Shown here in pieces: positions 6,977-9,405 of a DNA stretch of 9,405 nt (position 1 is the first letter of the stretch; each line of letters begins with the position of its first letter). The notes beneath the pieces are model-generated. The model was not told the origin of the DNA, made no database searches, and worked only from the letters and a program-made list of their open reading frames with translations. The translations under genes were made by a program, and so were the position numbers. This DNA is from Anaerolineae bacterium (GTDB lineage: Bacteria; Chloroflexota; Anaerolineae; B4-G1), in the NCBI GenBank assembly GCA_030620125.1, contig JAUXFI010000068.1, forward strand, positions 1 through 9,405, in the 5' to 3' direction.

Positions 6977-7005
6977 ATTATAGCATAGATCACAGGCAGC
7001 TACAA
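6977..7005 (-). promoter_or_regulatory. Extended -10 promoter for the leader and SGNH hydrolase gene
   Basis: On the - strand a perfect TATAAT (6982-6977) is preceded by TGC, giving TGNTATAAT. A weak -35, TTGTAG (7005-7000), lies 17 bp upstream. Transcription would start near 6970, giving a leader of about 180 bases before GTG 6789. The stretch 7006-7160 holds no gene that I can support. Confidence 0.6.
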
Positions 7006-7179
7006 ACAGGCAGGCTTGGCCAAAAAGCCGCCGTCGCCAGTCAGAGACCAACCAGAGCGTTTTCCGGATTGGCTGTACTGCGGGCAACAGGTAGACACTT
7101 GGGGTAGCAAACGCTCCATTGACAAATGGGACTGGGTACTAACGACCCGAACTATAGAATTGGTGGAGGTAAACCTGGG

Positions 7180-7803
7180 ATGACAAGATTAACCCGATGA
7201 CAATTTCTCAAACTGACCGGCGCGGCCGCAGCCAGTGTAACTTTTCACCGCCAGCATCTCCGGCACCCCGGTCGCTATCGGCAACGACGGCGACGCCGAC
7301 CCCGGGCGGAGACTGGCCTTCTGGCAGGATCGCTATTTCGTGCACGTGCGTGCCCGCCAAGAGTTGCCTGACACCGACCTGTGGGGCCTTGCGGAGGCGA
7401 TCTCCACAGCGCTGCCGGCCGGCCCCTCTGAGAAGCGGCCCGCGCTGATGGGCCGATTGCCACCTGATGGGTTGGTAGAGCGCAGCGCCATCTTCTTCCA
7501 CGAGGAAATTTCCATCCAGAACGATCTGTGGCTGGGTGGCGAGAACCTGCTGGGATTGGGCCCCGAGACAGACGGCGTTCTGGCGCAGTACGATGTCGGC
7601 GGTGCGTCAACACCACTTTCACCTGCTGGAGTTGCGATTATGGAGAGTACCGCACCTGCGCCGATAGCCGTCTGGTTCGCCGGGTCGGTGACGACTGGCA
7701 AGTCACCCTGGTGCGAACTGACGAGGACAGGGAAGCGCGGGAGGCGCAAAGCTGCGAACGCAGACTCCCAGGGACTCGGATGCTGGCGAACGACGTCCCG
7801 TAG
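7180..7803 (+). pseudogene. Broken Tat-exported DUF6599-like protein gene
   Basis: A GGAGG (7165-7169) precedes ATG 7180. Read through the TGA at 7198-7200, the frame gives MTRLTR-stop-QFLKLTGAAAASVTF, plainly a twin-arginine signal peptide (RRQFLK) in which the second Arg codon CGA has become TGA. From about 7241 the coding signal moves to the next frame: SISGTPVAIGNDGDADPG, RLAFWQDRYFVHVRA, ALMGRLPPDGLVERSA, IFFHEEISIQNDLWLGGENL and LGPETDGVLAQYDVGG. This resembles, from memory, the second half of DUF6599-type proteins. Past about 7604-7636 the plausible frame returns to the first one (DSRLVRRVGDDWQVTLVRTDEDREA) and stops at TAG 7801-7803. The part normally lying between signal and these blocks seems missing. 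Other genes here end with TGA, so recoding is unlikely. The gene is convergent with hppA, five bases away. Confidence 0.72.
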
Positions 7804-7808
7804 TGCGC

Positions 7809-9405
7809 CTAGAACAGATGAAAAGCAGTGATAATCGGGGCAAACAGAGAGGACACCAAAGACATCACGGTGATGAGGGTGTTGAGAGAGGGGCCGGCCG
7901 TATCCTTGAACGGATCACCGACAGTATCGCCCACGACGCTGGCCTTGTGAGCATCTGAGCGAGGGCCGCCGAACTCTCCCGACTCGATGAACTTTTTGGC
8001 ATTGTCCCACAGCCCGCCGGCGTTGGACATCAACAGCGCGAAAATAACGCCGGTAAAGATACTCCCCCCCAGAAACCCACCCAGCGCTTCGGGACCCAGC
8101 ACAAACCCCACCAGGATGGGGAAAACAATGGCCAGGAAGGCCGGTATGACCAAAGACGACAGCGCGCCCTGGGCAGCCAGGTCCACGCAGGCAGCATAGT
8201 CGGGCTTCTTCGTGCCTGCCAGGATGCCGGGATATTCGTGGAACTGCCGGCGGATCTCCTCGATCATCTTGAAAGCGTTGTCCGTGACCGATAGCATGGT
8301 GAGCGCACTGAACAGCGGTGGCGTCATCGCCCCCAGCAGCACCCCCGCGACGACCACCGGCTCTCGCAAGCTGATGTTCAATTCGACACCCCGTGCTCCC
8401 ACCACCTCCGCGTAGGCCGCGAAGAGCGCCAGGACAGTGAGGGCAGCGGCGCTGATGGAGAACCCCTTCGTGATAGCCTTGGCCGTGTTGCCGGCTGCGT
8501 CGAGCACGTCGGCCGTGTCAATCACCTCCTGTGACATCCCGGCCATTTCCGCGATGCCCCGCGCGTTGTCAACGATGGGGCCGTATGCATCGGAGGAAAC
8601 GATCATCCCGCTGATGGCCAACATCCCCACCGCGCTGATGCCGACCCCATAGACGCCGCTCATCCCACAACGTTCTGCCAGGTAGTAAGAGACCAACATC
8701 GCCAGCACAATGCCGATGACCGAGGGGACGATGCTGATCAGCCCGTAGCTGAAGCCGGTGATAATGTTGATGGCCGCGCCAGAGCCGGAAACACGAGCCG
8801 TCTCGATCACCGGGCGATGATCCGAAGAAGTATAGTAATCGGAAGTGAAACCGATGACCACCCCGGCGACGATCCCGGCCAGCGTGGCCCACAACACGCC
8901 GAGGTTATAACCGCCCAGCAATACGATGGCAGCGGTCAGCACAGCAAAGATCACGCAAGTGCTAATCGTCCCCCGGTTGAGCGCCTGGCCCGGCTTGCCG
9001 CTCTTGCCCACGCGCACGAACCGGATGCCGATGAGTGAGGCGACAATGCCCAGCGTGCACAGAACCAGGGGAAACACAATGTACCTGGCCTGCAGAGCGG
9101 CGTCGTTTGCAAAGAGCGAACTGGCCAACAACATGACGGCCACGACGCTGGCCACGTAACTATCAAAGATATCCGCCCCCATGCCAGCCACGTCGCCGAC
9201 GTTATCGCCGACGTTATCGGCGACCACGGCCGGGTTGCGCGGGTCGTCCTCGGGGATGCCGATCTCGACCTTGCCCACCAGGTCGGCGGCGATGTCGGCC
9301 GTCTTGGTGTATATCCCACCGCCCGCCTTGGCCAGCAGGGCCAGTGCCGACGCGCCGAAACTAAATCCGAGGACGATCTCGGGATCGCCGGTCAAGAGAT
9401 AAACC
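7809..9405 (-). CDS. hppA: Membrane-bound proton-translocating pyrophosphatase, C-terminal part, K+-independent type
   Basis: About 531 residues are visible; the frame is open to the window edge, so the N-terminal part is cut off. The family hydrolyses cytoplasmic pyrophosphate and pumps H+ or Na+ across the membrane through a bundle of about 16 helices. Visible marks are FSFGASALALLAKAGGGIYTKTADIAADLVGKVE, with the EDDPRN and DNVGDNVGDVAGMGADIFDSY acidic Mg-PPi binding loops directly after; AYGPIVDNARGIAEM; DAAGNTAKAITKGF; and near the C-terminus GDTVGDPFKDTAGPSLNTLI. In GNTAKAIT the Lys (8478-8480) and the Thr three residues later (8469-8471) occupy the positions known to replace K+ (A460K and G/A463T in Carboxydothermus numbering). 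This predicts a K+-independent enzyme, and known Na+ pumps are all K+-dependent, so H+ is the likely ion. The stop is TAG 7811-7809. Confidence 0.97.
   Translation of the reverse strand, partial: VYLLTGDPEIVLGFSFGASALALLAKAGGGIYTKTADIAADLVGKVEIGIPEDDPRNPAVVADNVGDNVGDVAGMGADIFDSYVASVVAVMLLASSLFANDAALQARYIVFPLVLCTLGIVASLIGIRFVRVGKSGKPGQALNRGTISTCVIFAVLTAAIVLLGGYNLGVLWATLAGIVAGVVIGFTSDYYTSSDHRPVIETARVSGSGAAINIITGFSYGLISIVPSVIGIVLAMLVSYYLAERCGMSGVYGVGISAVGMLAISGMIVSSDAYGPIVDNARGIAEMAGMSQEVIDTADVLDAAGNTAKAITKGFSISAAALTVLALFAAYAEVVGARGVELNISLREPVVVAGVLLGAMTPPLFSALTMLSVTDNAFKMIEEIRRQFHEYPGILAGTKKPDYAACVDLAAQGALSSLVIPAFLAIVFPILVGFVLGPEALGGFLGGSIFTGVIFALLMSNAGGLWDNAKKFIESGEFGGPRSDAHKASVVGDTVGDPFKDTAGPSLNTLITVMSLVSSLFAPIITAFHLF

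Noticed and set aside
6872..7087. 71-codon open frame on the - strand
   Set aside because: It runs across the predicted promoter at 6977-7005, has no RBS and shows no family resemblance.
7119..7158. TTGACA (7119-7124) with TATAGA (7153-7158) as a promoter for the pseudogene
   Set aside because: The spacer is 28 bases, too long for a sigma-70 promoter, and no other -10 box sits at the right distance.
7198..7200. TGA in the Tat signal as a recoded codon (selenocysteine or altered genetic code)
   Set aside because: TGA closes rph, the LysM gene and the protease-like gene in this window, further frame changes follow downstream, and Arg is the expected residue, so a nonsense mutation is simpler.
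7208..7749. Several - strand open frames of 97 to 138 codons
   Set aside because: They are antisense to the DUF6599-like remnant, are Arg/Pro-rich with no motif, and overlap one another in different frames.

Overview
The window looks like ordinary chromosome from a GC-rich bacterium. Several traits point to Chloroflexota (Anaerolineae-like): membrane-tethered extracellular proteins with Thr/Pro-rich linkers, a zinc-ribbon/TM/LysM protein, a C-terminal glycine-rich/TM/arginine tail, and a Tat-exported DUF6599-type remnant. That assignment is inference from protein style; no phylogenetic marker was tested. I see no phage, transposon, CRISPR array, tRNA or rRNA.

Layout. (1) 1-450, + strand: the C-terminal end of a glutamate-synthase-small-subunit-like flavoprotein, ending at a perfect 11-bp hairpin terminator (521-555). 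(2) 554-1723, - strand: a zinc-ribbon, single-TM, double-LysM protein with its own promoter, convergent with gene 1. (3) 1811-5176, - strand: a tight four-gene operon, in transcription order rph (RNase PH), a membrane-anchored protein with a degenerate zinc-protease motif (HAYTH instead of HExxH), sanA (DUF218/YdcF), and an HD-domain hydrolase. Junctions are a 4-nt overlap, a 2-nt gap and a 20-nt gap. The operon starts from an extended -10 promoter that leaves almost no 5' leader. (4) 5245-6789, - strand: a secreted SGNH-type hydrolase joined to a CBM11-like domain, with a C-terminal membrane anchor. It is preceded by a promoter and a leader of about 180 nt holding a possible 53-codon ORF with a CPRC motif. 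(5) 7180-7803, + strand: the wreck of a Tat-exported DUF6599-like protein, with a stop in the twin-arginine motif, frame changes and an apparent internal deletion. (6) 7809-9405, - strand: the C-terminal two-thirds or more of a membrane pyrophosphatase (HppA) with the Lys/Thr signature of K+-independent proton pumps; it runs off the window.

How the genes fit together: rph acts in tRNA 3'-end maturation. The products of its operon partner, sanA, the LysM gene and the SGNH/CBM gene are predicted at or outside the membrane, so the middle of the window is mainly cell-envelope housekeeping. I do not see a coherent new defence, mobile or biosynthetic system. The best leads are the degenerate metalloprotease, the pseudogene, the small leader ORF and the recurring extended -10 promoters.
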